DNA of 64,000 nucleotides from an uncultured bacterium (GCA_937949555.1 CALEDV010000034.1:1-64000), one strand, 5' to 3'. Positions 27,904-38,878 are shown, numbered from the stretch's first letter. Notes: generated by a model not told the origin, from the letters alone. Program-made: numbers and translations.

Positions 27904-30396
27904 ATGAACCTTAACAACCTGCTTATAAAGGAAGCCCTTTCAAAGATACAGACAAGCAAATGCGGATTTATTACATCCCATCATTTAGCCTGTATGATTG
28001 ATGAAATCCTCATATCGGATTTCAATTCTATAGCAGGTGATAGGGATTTAGCCCTTGTTGCTATAGGAGGGTACGGCAGAAAGGAGCTTGCGCCCTTCTC
28101 GGATATAGATATAATGCTGCTTGCAAAGAGGAGGGATAATGCTTCCTCAGAGGGTGCAGAGAGGGTTCTTTATAGTTTCTGGGACAGGGGTATCAATATC
28201 AGTCATTCCTTTAGAACAATATCAGAGACCCTTGAGGACGCAATGAAGGACTTGCAGACCAGGACCTCACTGATAGATTGCCGTTTCCTTGCAGGGTCTG
28301 GACAGCTTTGGAGGGATTTCCTTAGTGAAGCCCATCAGAGGATAATCAACAAAAAGAAAAGAGATTTTGTGAAGGCATTGCTCAGAGAGGTATCAAGAAG
28401 ATATAAGAACTATAGCCTATCACTGTACCAACTTGAACCCAACATCAAAGAAGGACGGGGCGGCTTAAGGGACTATCATACATTACTGTGGTTGTGCAGG
28501 GTAACTCAGGGGATAAAGGGATTGTCAGAATTAAAGACCCTGATGGACACAAAGGAATTCAGGTATTTCAATAGGGCATGCGAGTTTATCCTCAGGGCAA
28601 GAATAGGATTGCATATCCTGTCAAAGGCAAAAAACGAGGTAATATCCTTTGAGTATCAGGATGCCCTCTCTAAGTTGATGGGTTTTAAAAAGACGAGCCG
28701 TTTTTTAAGCTCTGAGATATTCATGAGGGTATATTACAGGCATACAAGGACTATCATGGAGGCGCTGAGGAAGGTCATTAACTTGTCCAGTCAGCGGTTA
28801 TTTGACAGATTCACTCCAATGTTTGTCAAGAGGGTGACAGACAACTTCAGTCTATCAAAGAATGAGATAATCTTAAACAAAAACTCTGAACTTAAGGAAC
28901 AGACAATACTCCTTGAGGCTTTCTATGTATATGCCTTAACAGGTAAGGAGTTTAGTTCCTCGTTGCAGAACTCCATAAGGAAGAGACAAAATCTATTAGG
29001 TAAGAGACGCAAAATCTCTGCTGAATCCATTAGCTATTTTATAAAGATACTTATCAGCCAGAGGGTCTATGAAACCCTTTATGAGATGCACAGACTCAAC
29101 ATATTAGATAGGTTACTGCCTGACTTTGGAAGACTCAGACACCTTGTCATACACGAACCCTATCATAGATATACTGTAGATGAACACACTCTTAGGGCGA
29201 TAAAACACTTAGAGGCTCTCATTAGTAATAAAGAGCAAAGATACCCGATGCTTGGTACGATATCTAGGGATATTAGTCCTATTGTCCTGTATATTGCCCT
29301 CCTGCTGCACGATATAGGCAAGGGAATATATGGCAGCAGCTTGAAACACGAAGGGGAAGGATACAAGAGAATCAAGGCGCTTTTAGAGGAGTTCAACCTC
29401 CCGATAGATTCAAGGAGGATGATAGAATTTCTGGTAAAAAATCACCTTTTGCTGTCGAGGTTTGCCTTTACAAGGGACACAGAGACTTTAGAGACTATAC
29501 TTCACATAGTCGATATTGTAGGGAACGAGAGAAATCTCAAGGCCCTGCTGCTAATAACTTATGCCGATATGGCAGCAGTGAACCCAGAATTCTTCTCCAA
29601 CTGGAAGGCAAAAATGTTGTTTGATCTGTATATGCGGACCCTTGAGCACATGAGGGGTATCACTAATCAGGTTGCTCTATCAGCGAATACGGGATGGTTT
29701 GTATCGAATATGCCCGAGCATTATCTGCTCTCAACTCCTCCTGAGGACATAGAGCAAGACAGTGTGCTATTCAGCAGGGCAGTCAGCGGCGAGCCTGCTG
29801 TGGAGATAAGGGAAAAAGGACTTGGCACTGTGGAGTTAGTAGTTGCAGCTTATGATGCTAAGTGCCTATTTCTAAAGATAGTTGAACAGATCGGGGCTGT
29901 AGGAATCAATATACTCAAGGCAAGGCTTTATCCTGCAAAGAATGAGATGGTGCTGGATAAGATAATACTTTCTAACGTAGAGTCCGTTAAAGGGGAGGGA
30001 CTTACAGAGTCCCTTATAAAAAATATACAGCAATCCCTATCCTCAGATATAAAAATTTTAGGGGAGCTTAACAGGGACAACTACAAAGAAAATTTCACCA
30101 CTACTGCCGCAATGCTCCCTTCTCATCTTGTAAACTTAGAACCCTTTGTAGAGATTGACAACGAGACCTCTACAGCTAACTCAATCATAGAGTTATTTGC
30201 CGCAGACAGGATAGGACTTCTCTACGACATAGCCAAGATACTGAGTCTATTCGAGGTGGATATTACCTATGCAGTGATTAATACGGAAGATAAGATTGCA
30301 CAGGATGTTTTTTATATTCAGCAAAAGGGCAGGCAGCTTGAGGGAAAAGAGGCTTTAAAGTTGTTAAGGGCTCTGCACTTTATAGTCTCCTCTTAA
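27904..30396 (+). CDS. glnD: [Protein-PII] uridylyltransferase/uridylyl-removing enzyme
   Basis: 830 aa. The nucleotidyltransferase motif GGYGRKELAPFSDIDIMLL is at about residues 54-72; the HD domain LLLHDIGKG is near 460-470; two ACT domains occupy the C-terminal ~150 residues (ELVVAAYDAKCLFLKI and IELFAADRIGLLYDIA). It modifies PII in response to glutamine. No PII gene (glnB) is adjacent. The ribosome site is weak. Confidence 0.93.
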   Translation: MNLNNLLIKEALSKIQTSKCGFITSHHLACMIDEILISDFNSIAGDRDLALVAIGGYGRKELAPFSDIDIMLLAKRRDNASSEGAERVLYSFWDRGINISHSFRTISETLEDAMKDLQTRTSLIDCRFLAGSGQLWRDFLSEAHQRIINKKKRDFVKALLREVSRRYKNYSLSLYQLEPNIKEGRGGLRDYHTLLWLCRVTQGIKGLSELKTLMDTKEFRYFNRACEFILRARIGLHILSKAKNEVISFEYQDALSKLMGFKKTSRFLSSEIFMRVYYRHTRTIMEALRKVINLSSQRLFDRFTPMFVKRVTDNFSLSKNEIILNKNSELKEQTILLEAFYVYALTGKEFSSSLQNSIRKRQNLLGKRRKISAESISYFIKILISQRVYETLYEMHRLNILDRLLPDFGRLRHLVIHEPYHRYTVDEHTLRAIKHLEALISNKEQRYPMLGTISRDISPIVLYIALLLHDIGKGIYGSSLKHEGEGYKRIKALLEEFNLPIDSRRMIEFLVKNHLLLSRFAFTRDTETLETILHIVDIVGNERNLKALLLITYADMAAVNPEFFSNWKAKMLFDLYMRTLEHMRGITNQVALSANTGWFVSNMPEHYLLSTPPEDIEQDSVLFSRAVSGEPAVEIREKGLGTVELVVAAYDAKCLFLKIVEQIGAVGINILKARLYPAKNEMVLDKIILSNVESVKGEGLTESLIKNIQQSLSSDIKILGELNRDNYKENFTTTAAMLPSHLVNLEPFVEIDNETSTANSIIELFAADRIGLLYDIAKILSLFEVDITYAVINTEDKIAQDVFYIQQKGRQLEGKEALKLLRALHFIVSS

Positions 30397-30441
30397 TTGA
30401 ATAAGGGATAAAGATAGCCTACAGATTAAAGGTATTTTTAG

Positions 30442-33400
30442 GTGAAAAATTCAAAGACCAAGATTATTTTGATATTACTCCTTGGGGGCTTAATTGTTTT
30501 CCTAGTTCCCCGTTTTTCCATCCTTACAGCCCCTGTGGAGGAGGAACTCCTTAAGGAGTTGAGGAATATAACAGGCATGGAATTTACCTTGCAGAAGGTC
30601 CATCTCAGCCTCCTCCCCCTTTACGCTAAGGCAGTCACAATCAAGGGTTACGATATTAACAGGTCTGTAAATATTGAGGTTGACAATGCCAAGGCATACT
30701 TTGGATTAACAGGTTTATTAAACAAAGAGATCTCTATAAACAGGTTGATTATTAGGGGTTTCAAAATCAAGGGACAAAGAGAGGCGCTTGAGCCTGTTAT
30801 TGAAAGGGTGAAGACTTATCTGTCAGAGGACAAGGTAAAGCCGATGAAGGTAGTTGTCAAGGCGATTGATATAGAGAGCGGATCTGCCGATATATCTGAG
30901 GGCAACCGAAGTCTCTCCATTAGGGGTATTAACGTCTTTGCTCAGCCCTCAGGCGATTTTAGGGCAAGACTTTTTATTGGGGATTTAAGGATACAGACGG
31001 AGTCAATAAAAGACCTTGGGGCGAGCATAGAGGCGCACATCGGGGTTAATGAAAATACAATAAGCCTCAGCAGGCTTGCACTGAGTTTCTATAAATCGCA
31101 GATAGACCTATCAGGAAATATTGACAAAAATGAGCTCAAAGGTCCCTTTGAGATACAGGCAAAGATACTGTGGGAAGGCCTTAAAAGGATATTCTCTCTC
31201 ACAAATGACGGCAGCGGCTGGGTTGAGTCTGGAGGCAAAATAACTATTGAGGGGCGCAAGCCCTTACTTGAGGCAGTTAATCTTGACCTCAATGTAAAGG
31301 GCGAATTTTTCCTTCAGACCCTTATGGAGTTATTGAAGGTGACGGAGCCGCTAAAGGGTTCTCTCTCCCTTAAAGGGGTAGTGAAGGGTCCCCTTAATGA
31401 CTTAGAAGGACAGGGAAAGGCCCATTTGAAGGATGGAGACATCTTTGATGTGGCCGTTGATTCACTACACTGTAATGTCTATTACAGGGATGGGGCAATG
31501 CGGTTTAAGGAAGGTAGGGCATTGCTTTACGGGGGAAATGCCGATATGGAGGTGATGATCGCCCTGCCGGTGGTCAATTACTTCGAGGTAGATGTAAAGG
31601 TAAAGGACATATCAAGCAAGGGTCTTTTTAAACTGATCAAATGGGACCCTGGCATTGCCGAGGGGAGGGTTACAGGCTCTCTTCTTTCAAAGGGCAAAAC
31701 CTTTAATCCCCATGGGAGCCTTGTTTACCATAATGAACGATTAGGTGAAGACATACTCAACAAAATTCAGCACATTGATGTAGCCTATAAGATCAATGAA
31801 GACCTGCTCTCTTTGGGTGATATAAAGATTAGATCTCCAAATTCGCAGCTCTTAGGTTCAGGTGTTATAGACATAAATAAGGGTTTGCTTAACATCAAAG
31901 GCTCAGGTAAAACCAGCGAGGTAAGGGAGCTTTCGTCTCCCTATTTTACGGCACTATCTGGAACCTCTAATTTTTCCTTTCTCCTTACAGGCAGCCTCCA
32001 GGACCCTTTGATAGACATGCTCTATGAATCCTCTGGCGGTAGCTTTGATACCGGTAAACTTGGTATGCAGGAGCTTCTCAACAGCAGCAACATACCTATA
32101 TTAGTATCACAGGGGCGGCTTCTTTACCGCAAAGAACAGCTTTCCGTCAAAGAGCTAACTATTGACACAACCTTAGGCAGTATAAAGGCTTGGGGCAATA
32201 TCCATTTCAAAAGGGCCCTCTCACTCTTTGACCTCAGGGCCCCTATATACGATATGAACTTTGCAGTTGACAGGGGCAATCTGAAATCATTAAGCCTACT
32301 GTTTAGCGGTTTCCCAGCGATGAGTGGACTAATAAAAGGGACATTCACCTTAGAGGGCAAACCAGACTCATTCAGCAGTGTAGGCTCTTTTAGGGCTGAC
32401 AAATATGGCTTGTACGGCTATCAACTCTGTGATACCTTGAGATCTTCAATATCCTACAAATCAGGGTGGTTTGTATTTACCAACACTGCGGCGTCCTTAG
32501 GCAACGAGGAAATCAAAGGCAGGGGAAGCATATCTTTGGACAAGGAATTTACGCTTTTTGCAGAAAGCAATGCCCTATCCTTGAAGAACATTAAAGGGGA
32601 TATAACAAAACCCTTAGGGGTCCTGAGTTTCAAAAACCTAAATATCCACGGTAACGGCAAGTTTGATGAACCTAATATTCATGGTTTTGGCAATGTCATT
32701 ATCACTGGTCCTGGCAGCAGGTACACTGTCAGGGGCAATGTAAAATTATCCAGTAGTGATAAGAAGGTGCTATTGCATTCTCAACTGCTTGACAACAAGA
32801 TGACCATAAGGGGTGATATCTCCATGATGGGAAATAGACCTTGGTCATTGGATGTGGACATGAAGACCGCAAGATATGATTTCCTGATCTCTGGTCTTCT
32901 TAAGGATGCCCCTGAGGATCTCGTGCTTAACCTAAATGGAAATATAAAGGCTTGGGGAGACAGGGACAACTTAAACGGGACAGCAGTATTTGATAAGGCA
33001 CACATATATCTTTACGGCAATGGCTTTTCAAACAAAGGCGACATAATATTAAAGGCTAAGAAAAACAGGATACAACTGGATAATCTTGTGCTTTTTAACG
33101 ACAACGCCAATTTTAGGGCGGGCGGGGAATTCGCCATTGGCGAAAGTTACGACCTGCTCTTTGAGGGTAGTTCATCTCTTGCTCCCTTTAAGGCATTTTC
33201 TTCTTCGTTGGACTCACTGAAGGGTGATTCAAGGTTTGTTGTTTCGATCAGCGGCAACTGGAATGAGCCAAGAATAAACGGTGGTATTGATATTTCAAAG
33301 GGTTCTATTGGGTTAAAAAATCTCTATTACTCGATGACTTCTCTATCGGCTTATGTATTCTTCGATGAGGACAGGATAGTTATATCCAATGCATCGGGAA

Positions 33401-34419
33401 AGATTGCAGGAGGGGATATAACCCTAAAGGGCAACATAGGTCTGAAACGATTTGCGTTGGATAAATTCTTTGTGGAAGCCAAGATAACCAATGCAACCGT
33501 ATCTCCCTCCAGGGACTTCTCTGTAAATTTCCAAGGGGATCTTTATGCAAGGGGAGACCAAAACAATCAGCAGATCTTTGGAGATGTTAAGATCAATAAA
33601 GGAACATACACTGAGAGAGTAGATTGGAAGAGTTGGCTGATAGGCGCTGCAAAGATAGAGAAGGCAAGGGTAGAGTCGGGGCGTCTTGATAGGATTGGCT
33701 TAAATATCAAGATTGCAGGAGGCAACTTGCAGGTGGACAACAATCTATCGCGGTCAACCTTTGCCCTTGATATACTGCTAAGAGGCACCCTCAACAACCC
33801 TATACCCATTGGCAAGGTTGAAACAAAAGAGGGGACTGTATTTTTTAGGAACAACGAATTTAGGATCATAAAGGCAAACTTAGATTTTGCTAATCCTGAG
33901 CAGATTAAGCCCTATTTCAATATAGTAGCTGACACAAGGGTTCAAAATTACAACATAAGGCTCACCCTTGAAGGATTTTCAGATCAATTTAACCTATCGC
34001 TGTCATCGGATCCCTATCTGCCTGAAACAGACATCTTTGCGCTTTTGACAGTGGGACAAACAGGGAAACAGCTCAAGGGCATGGAGGCAGGCATAGGTGC
34101 AGGAGAGGCCGCATCCTTTCTTACAGGCAAGATCCAAGATATCCTTGAAGAGAGGGCAAAGAAGATCACAGGTTTTGACCGCATCCAGATTGATCCAGCC
34201 ATATCCAAAACCTCCTCTACAGTGTCTCCACGGCTTACTGTATCAAAGAGGCTTATGGGTGATAAACTCTATGTAACATACAGCGCCTCCATAACCTCTG
34301 GGGAAGAACAGGTGTGGAAATTGGAATACAGGCTTGACCCTAGGACCTCTCTAATAGGGGTAAGGGATGAAAGGGGTGGCATAGGCGCCGATGTAAAATT
34401 CCGTTTTGAGTTCAAATAA
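30442..34419 (+). CDS. tamB: TamB-family translocation/assembly and lipid-transport protein
   Basis: 1325 aa. One N-terminal helix (about residues 8-27) anchors a long periplasmic beta-rich region of repeated short strands. The conserved DUF490 domain is at the C-terminus, with LDFANPEQIKPYFNIVADTRV and LPETDIFALLTVGQ. TamB/AsmA-type proteins bridge inner and outer membrane and move phospholipid or help outer-membrane protein insertion. The Omp85 gene follows directly, the usual TamA-TamB pairing but in reverse order. Start GTG 30442 with AAAGG about 9 nt upstream. Confidence 0.88.
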   Translation: MKNSKTKIILILLLGGLIVFLVPRFSILTAPVEEELLKELRNITGMEFTLQKVHLSLLPLYAKAVTIKGYDINRSVNIEVDNAKAYFGLTGLLNKEISINRLIIRGFKIKGQREALEPVIERVKTYLSEDKVKPMKVVVKAIDIESGSADISEGNRSLSIRGINVFAQPSGDFRARLFIGDLRIQTESIKDLGASIEAHIGVNENTISLSRLALSFYKSQIDLSGNIDKNELKGPFEIQAKILWEGLKRIFSLTNDGSGWVESGGKITIEGRKPLLEAVNLDLNVKGEFFLQTLMELLKVTEPLKGSLSLKGVVKGPLNDLEGQGKAHLKDGDIFDVAVDSLHCNVYYRDGAMRFKEGRALLYGGNADMEVMIALPVVNYFEVDVKVKDISSKGLFKLIKWDPGIAEGRVTGSLLSKGKTFNPHGSLVYHNERLGEDILNKIQHIDVAYKINEDLLSLGDIKIRSPNSQLLGSGVIDINKGLLNIKGSGKTSEVRELSSPYFTALSGTSNFSFLLTGSLQDPLIDMLYESSGGSFDTGKLGMQELLNSSNIPILVSQGRLLYRKEQLSVKELTIDTTLGSIKAWGNIHFKRALSLFDLRAPIYDMNFAVDRGNLKSLSLLFSGFPAMSGLIKGTFTLEGKPDSFSSVGSFRADKYGLYGYQLCDTLRSSISYKSGWFVFTNTAASLGNEEIKGRGSISLDKEFTLFAESNALSLKNIKGDITKPLGVLSFKNLNIHGNGKFDEPNIHGFGNVIITGPGSRYTVRGNVKLSSSDKKVLLHSQLLDNKMTIRGDISMMGNRPWSLDVDMKTARYDFLISGLLKDAPEDLVLNLNGNIKAWGDRDNLNGTAVFDKAHIYLYGNGFSNKGDIILKAKKNRIQLDNLVLFNDNANFRAGGEFAIGESYDLLFEGSSSLAPFKAFSSSLDSLKGDSRFVVSISGNWNEPRINGGIDISKGSIGLKNLYYSMTSLSAYVFFDEDRIVISNASGKIAGGDITLKGNIGLKRFALDKFFVEAKITNATVSPSRDFSVNFQGDLYARGDQNNQQIFGDVKINKGTYTERVDWKSWLIGAAKIEKARVESGRLDRIGLNIKIAGGNLQVDNNLSRSTFALDILLRGTLNNPIPIGKVETKEGTVFFRNNEFRIIKANLDFANPEQIKPYFNIVADTRVQNYNIRLTLEGFSDQFNLSLSSDPYLPETDIFALLTVGQTGKQLKGMEAGIGAGEAASFLTGKIQDILEERAKKITGFDRIQIDPAISKTSSTVSPRLTVSKRLMGDKLYVTYSASITSGEEQVWKLEYRLDPRTSLIGVRDERGGIGADVKFRFEFK

Positions 34420-34426
34420 TAAAACC

Positions 34427-37147
34427 ATGTCAATTAGCCTGCAAAAAAACATTCCCTGTCTCTTTCTGTTGCTGTGCCTTGTCTTTTTGCCCTCAGAAAG
34501 TTCAGTAGTTTTTGCTGAAGATAGGGCGCCTCTATGCAATGACCTCAGGGATATTAGTATTGAGGGACTAAGGTCAATGGGGGTTGGTGAATTCATGTCT
34601 CTACTGGATATAAGGAAGGGTATGCCTGTATATCAGGAGGCACTTTCGAGATCCCTAAAAAGGATATTTCAGAAGGGCATCTTTGAGGATATTATTATAG
34701 TTCTTCAAAGGAACCAGGAGCCCTCTTGCAATATAGCCATAGAGGTCATTGAAAGGTTTTTAATCAACTCCATAGATATTCAGGGCAATCAACTTGTCAG
34801 TTCTTCATTTATAAGGAAGCATCTGGACATTGAAAAGGGGCAGGTCCTTCAGGACAAGAAGATAGAGGAGGGCATTAAAAGGCTCAAGACCCAGATGATG
34901 ATGATAGGGTTCCCAAGGGCGGAAGTTGCATACACGATAGTAAGCAGAAATAACTTCAAGGCTGATATCATTATTAGCGTCCAAGAAGGCACCCCTGAGT
35001 TGATAAGACAGATCAGGCTTCAAGACAGCGCTGGACTGCTCAGTAGGTATCTCCAGTTGTCAGAGGGAGAACCCTTCAGTATCCTATCAATCGATAGGGC
35101 AAAGGAACGAATAAAAGACTATCTCAAAAAAAATCTTTATATTCAAACAGACCTCTCTTACAGCTTCAAAGAGGGCATACTGGAGGTATCTCTTCAGAGG
35201 GGCAGACAGCTTAGGGTCTCCCTGACAGGCAATGAGGAAATAGATTCCTCTTCCATACTTAGAGAACTTCCTGATCCTGACTTTAGAGAGTTCTCAGAAG
35301 AGATCATTCAGGAGTTTCAGAAGAGGATAATCAAACTATACTTCAGTAGAGGATTCCCCTTTGTGCAGGTTATCCCCTCTTCAGAGCAGGGAGAGGATGT
35401 CATTGACTTGAACTTCTACATCTATGAGGGGAGCAGATATGTGGTCGAAGGCGTGCGATTTCTCAACACCTCCTTATCAGAAGACAAACTTAAGGGGCTG
35501 CTCAATCTTCGTAAGGGAGTCCCATACAATCCTGAGATGCTCTCCTTGGACATAGACATCCTGACCGATTTCTACCTGTCTTTGGGGTATAGCAATGTGG
35601 CAGTATCGAAACCAGAGGTTGCCCTGTCTGAGGAGGGGGTAAATATTATTTTTACAGTCAATGAGGGAACCTTGCAGAGGGTACGGAACATATACTTTCA
35701 GGATAATGACATATTAAGCTCAGAAATACTTCAAAGGCATATACCCCTAAAGACTGGAGGTTCATTAAATGAGATAGACATTGCTGAATCAAAAAGGGTG
35801 ATCCTCGATACATATAGAAGACTTGGTTTTGCTGAGGTACAGGTGTCAATCTCCAAAGAGCTCCATCAGGAAGGCATTGACATAACCTTTAGCATAAAAG
35901 AAAATCAGCCTATACTCTTTGGTAAAACACTCTTTAAGGGCAATAGACAGACAAGGTATCAAGTCTTAACCCGAGAACTAATCCACAGGGAATCGGATCT
36001 CTTCCAACAATCCATACTCCTTAAAGAGCGTCAGAGGCTATATAAGACAGGGCTTTTTTCTGATATAGAGATAGAAACCACTGAGCCTTACAGGAGAAAA
36101 GAGCAGGATGATATGTATTACAAAGATGTTATGTTTACGGTACATGAGGCCCCTGCCGGTGCCTTTGAGTTTGGTGTAGGCTATGGGGAATACGAGCATT
36201 TCAGAGGTTTTGCTGAGGTCAGCTATAAAAACCTATGGGGTATGAACCGACAGGGTAGTTTTAGAACCGAGTTAAGCTCCGTAGAGCAGAGGTATATACT
36301 GTCCTACTTTGACCCTTGGTTCTTTAGGGAGAGCCTCCCTCTTAAGACATTGCTTCTTCATGAAAAACGAATCGAAAGGAGCATTGATACAAGGACGGTT
36401 CGATACAGGCTGTACCGCACTATTGCAAGCGCCGGTATAGAACGCAAACTCTCACCCAATTTAAATATGGAGTTCTTCTATGATTTCTCTGTAGTCAACA
36501 CCTATGATGTGCAGCCAGACATAATACTAAGCAGAGAAGACACAGGCACATTGATAATCAGCGCCCTTAGGCCAGGCTTGATTTATGACACCAGAGACAA
36601 CCCCTTCGACCCTAAAGAAGGCATCCTCGCGGGCATTACTGCCAAGCTTGCATCCTTTGCCATATTGTCTCAGACAGATTTCATTAAGCTCTCCTTTTAT
36701 GCCAACCATTACCATAGTCTGTCAAAAAAACTTGTTTTTGCACTTTCAGTCAGAGGTGGCATTGCAAAGGGCTTTAGAGAGACTCAGGAATTGCCTATCG
36801 TAGAGAGATTCTTCTTGGGAGGTAGAACTACCGTAAGGGGATATGAGCAGGACACACTGGGACATAAGGGCGCTGACGGTAATCCCACCGGTGGCAATCT
36901 ATTTGCAATGACCAACCTTGAATTGAGGGCAGATATTGGTAAGGGAATAGGGATAGTAGCATTTGTAGACAGCGGTAATGTATGGCAGACCTCATCGGAT
37001 CTTACGGGATTAAAATACACCGCAGGTATTGGCTTGAGATACAACACACCTGTAGGACCCTTTAGGGTGGACTATGGATTAAAGCTCAACAGGAACCCTG
37101 GTGAAAGTAGGGGTGAAATACATTTCAGTCTCGGTCATGCCTTTTAA
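34427..37147 (+). CDS. Omp85 family outer-membrane assembly protein (BamA/TamA type) with about seven POTRA domains
   Basis: 906 aa from ATG 34427; a TTG at 34406 would add 7 residues and overlap tamB. A signal peptide (MSISLQKNIPCLFLLLCLVF...) is followed by about seven POTRA-like repeats to about residue 560, each ending in a V(Q/N/H)EG/A-like strand (e.g. IIISVQEG, FYIYEG, FTVNEG, FTVHEA). A 16-stranded barrel follows, with FFLGGRTTVRGYEQDTLG as the VRGF/Y motif. BamA usually has five POTRA domains and TamA three. The position after tamB suggests TamA-like function, the POTRA count a BamA-like one. It overlaps larC tail-to-tail by 23 bp. Confidence 0.88.
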   Translation: MSISLQKNIPCLFLLLCLVFLPSESSVVFAEDRAPLCNDLRDISIEGLRSMGVGEFMSLLDIRKGMPVYQEALSRSLKRIFQKGIFEDIIIVLQRNQEPSCNIAIEVIERFLINSIDIQGNQLVSSSFIRKHLDIEKGQVLQDKKIEEGIKRLKTQMMMIGFPRAEVAYTIVSRNNFKADIIISVQEGTPELIRQIRLQDSAGLLSRYLQLSEGEPFSILSIDRAKERIKDYLKKNLYIQTDLSYSFKEGILEVSLQRGRQLRVSLTGNEEIDSSSILRELPDPDFREFSEEIIQEFQKRIIKLYFSRGFPFVQVIPSSEQGEDVIDLNFYIYEGSRYVVEGVRFLNTSLSEDKLKGLLNLRKGVPYNPEMLSLDIDILTDFYLSLGYSNVAVSKPEVALSEEGVNIIFTVNEGTLQRVRNIYFQDNDILSSEILQRHIPLKTGGSLNEIDIAESKRVILDTYRRLGFAEVQVSISKELHQEGIDITFSIKENQPILFGKTLFKGNRQTRYQVLTRELIHRESDLFQQSILLKERQRLYKTGLFSDIEIETTEPYRRKEQDDMYYKDVMFTVHEAPAGAFEFGVGYGEYEHFRGFAEVSYKNLWGMNRQGSFRTELSSVEQRYILSYFDPWFFRESLPLKTLLLHEKRIERSIDTRTVRYRLYRTIASAGIERKLSPNLNMEFFYDFSVVNTYDVQPDIILSREDTGTLIISALRPGLIYDTRDNPFDPKEGILAGITAKLASFAILSQTDFIKLSFYANHYHSLSKKLVFALSVRGGIAKGFRETQELPIVERFFLGGRTTVRGYEQDTLGHKGADGNPTGGNLFAMTNLELRADIGKGIGIVAFVDSGNVWQTSSDLTGLKYTAGIGLRYNTPVGPFRVDYGLKLNRNPGESRGEIHFSLGHAF

Positions 37148-38324
37148 TATATGCCTTTGTTACCTCGCCCTCTACTGCCTTAAGAGGGATGCCATGCCTT
37201 TGGGAAAGGGCGAGCATGTCTTCATATTCTGGGGTTAGATTTATCACAGCCCCCTCTACTCCTGCCGCCTTAAGCCTGACCCTTCCATACTTAGTTTCAA
37301 CCTCAATGTTACGCCTATGAAGCATCTGTCTGTGTACCCTATGATATCTCAGCCCTATTGAGGTGGTATGGGTAAATACGATGTCGAATATATCCTGAAG
37401 GTTGCTTTCATCCACAAGAACGGTCAGCTTTATCCCGGGCCTGCCTTTTTTCATGATAAGATTTTCAAGATAGGCATCCTTTGCCCCTGCCTTAAGAAGC
37501 GTCAAGATCAAGGATTCATAATACTGTGGATTCATATCGTCAATGTTAGTGGTTACTACAAAGATAGAATCTCGATAATAGGATGATTCAGAGTCATTTA
37601 AAAAGAGCCTTAATACATTGGGCTGCTCCTTAAGGTCTTTACCTCCAGCACCGTAACCTACACCTTTAATGGTAAAGGCAGCCTCTTGTTCCTGGCGGCT
37701 CAGTGAGGATACCAGAGCAGCGCCTGTGGGGGTGGTAAGTTCAAAGGGGATGTTGGAGTTGTAAACACGATACCCCTTGAGGAGTTCAGCCGTTGCAGGT
37801 GCTGGCACAGGCAGGTGACCATGAGAGGTCTTTACAAAGCCGCTGCCTAAATTAATTGGCGAGGCAAGCAATTGTCCAATACCCAATTCCTTTAGCCCTA
37901 TAATAGTGCCTACTATATCTACCATACAGTCAACACCTCCAAGTTCATGCAGGTGTACCGATTCGGGCTCCTCTCCATGCACCTTTGCCTCCGCGGTGAA
38001 TATTGCCTTAAAGACCTTCAGTGACCTTTCTTTAATATCCTCATCAAGTCCAGAGTTATTTATCAAAGAAACAATATCCTTTAAATAAACAGCCTTGTTC
38101 TGCGGATCTTTTATTATTACCTCTGCCTTAGTAGCCCTAATCCCAGCCCTCATAACCTGTTGTGCCTGAAGCTCAAAGCCCTTTATATGCAAAGCCTTAA
38201 GCCTTTCACTGAGTAGGTCTGCAGATATGCCCAGATCAATAATAGCCCCAAGCATCATATCACCGCTAATGCCTGAGAAACAGTCCAGATATGCAGTCTT
38301 TGTGTATGCTGTTGGAGGGTTCAT
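37125..38324 (-). CDS. larC: Nickel pincer cofactor biosynthesis protein LarC
   Basis: 399 aa as one uninterrupted frame. It begins TAYLDCFSGISGDMMLGA and contains SVHLHELGGVDCMVDIVGT and ELTTPTGAALV, all typical of LarC (DUF111), which inserts nickel into the pyridinium dithiolate cofactor. In some lactobacilli the gene is split and read by frameshifting; here it is intact. larB, larE and larA are not nearby. It overlaps the Omp85 gene at the 3' ends. Confidence 0.92.
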   Translation of the reverse strand: MNPPTAYTKTAYLDCFSGISGDMMLGAIIDLGISADLLSERLKALHIKGFELQAQQVMRAGIRATKAEVIIKDPQNKAVYLKDIVSLINNSGLDEDIKERSLKVFKAIFTAEAKVHGEEPESVHLHELGGVDCMVDIVGTIIGLKELGIGQLLASPINLGSGFVKTSHGHLPVPAPATAELLKGYRVYNSNIPFELTTPTGAALVSSLSRQEQEAAFTIKGVGYGAGGKDLKEQPNVLRLFLNDSESSYYRDSIFVVTTNIDDMNPQYYESLILTLLKAGAKDAYLENLIMKKGRPGIKLTVLVDESNLQDIFDIVFTHTTSIGLRYHRVHRQMLHRRNIEVETKYGRVRLKAAGVEGAVINLTPEYEDMLALSQRHGIPLKAVEGEVTKAYIKRHDRD

Positions 38325-38326
38325 GC

Positions 38327-38878
38327 TTACTTGATCCTCTTAGAGATTGTCTTAAACTCCTCAGTGCCTGCCTGTCTTAATAATTGAAAAAGGACTGTTT
38401 CAGTGGATGTTATCACGGCGCCTGCATCTCTCATAATCTCAATGCCTGTTTTCCAGTTGTGTTTACTTCTAGAGCAAACTGCATCACTCAATAGATGCAC
38501 ATTGTAACCCATTCTTAAAAGGCTCAAGGTGGTCTGAAGGACGCATATATGGGTCTCCATGCCTGCAATGATTATGTGTGAGCGCCCTAAGAGTTTTAAC
38601 CTGTCAACAATTAGGGGTTCATTACAGCAGTCAAAGGACATCTTTTCCAAGGGCATATACTCAGGTATATGCTCTCTGATCTTATCTACAGTGATGCCAA
38701 GACCCTTTGGATATTGTTCGGTTACAACCACTGGTATATCCATAAGTCTTGATATGTGAAGCATGTGAAGGGTGTTGGCAATTACCCCCTCCCGCATACT
38801 CATCACCTGGGCCAACCTATCCTGAATATCAATTACCAAAAATAGACCTATGTCTTTGTGTAAAAAATACCTGTCCAT
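38327..38878 (-). CDS. Isochorismatase-family cysteine hydrolase
   Basis: 183 aa. Asp17 in LVIDIQDRL, a Lys in the middle and Cys in GMETHICVLQT give the Asp-Lys-Cys triad of this family (YcaC/nicotinamidase-like). The substrate cannot be assigned. AGGAGGATTGG precedes the ATG. larC follows 2 bp downstream. Confidence 0.85.
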   Translation of the reverse strand: MDRYFLHKDIGLFLVIDIQDRLAQVMSMREGVIANTLHMLHISRLMDIPVVVTEQYPKGLGITVDKIREHIPEYMPLEKMSFDCCNEPLIVDRLKLLGRSHIIIAGMETHICVLQTTLSLLRMGYNVHLLSDAVCSRSKHNWKTGIEIMRDAGAVITSTETVLFQLLRQAGTEEFKTISKRIK

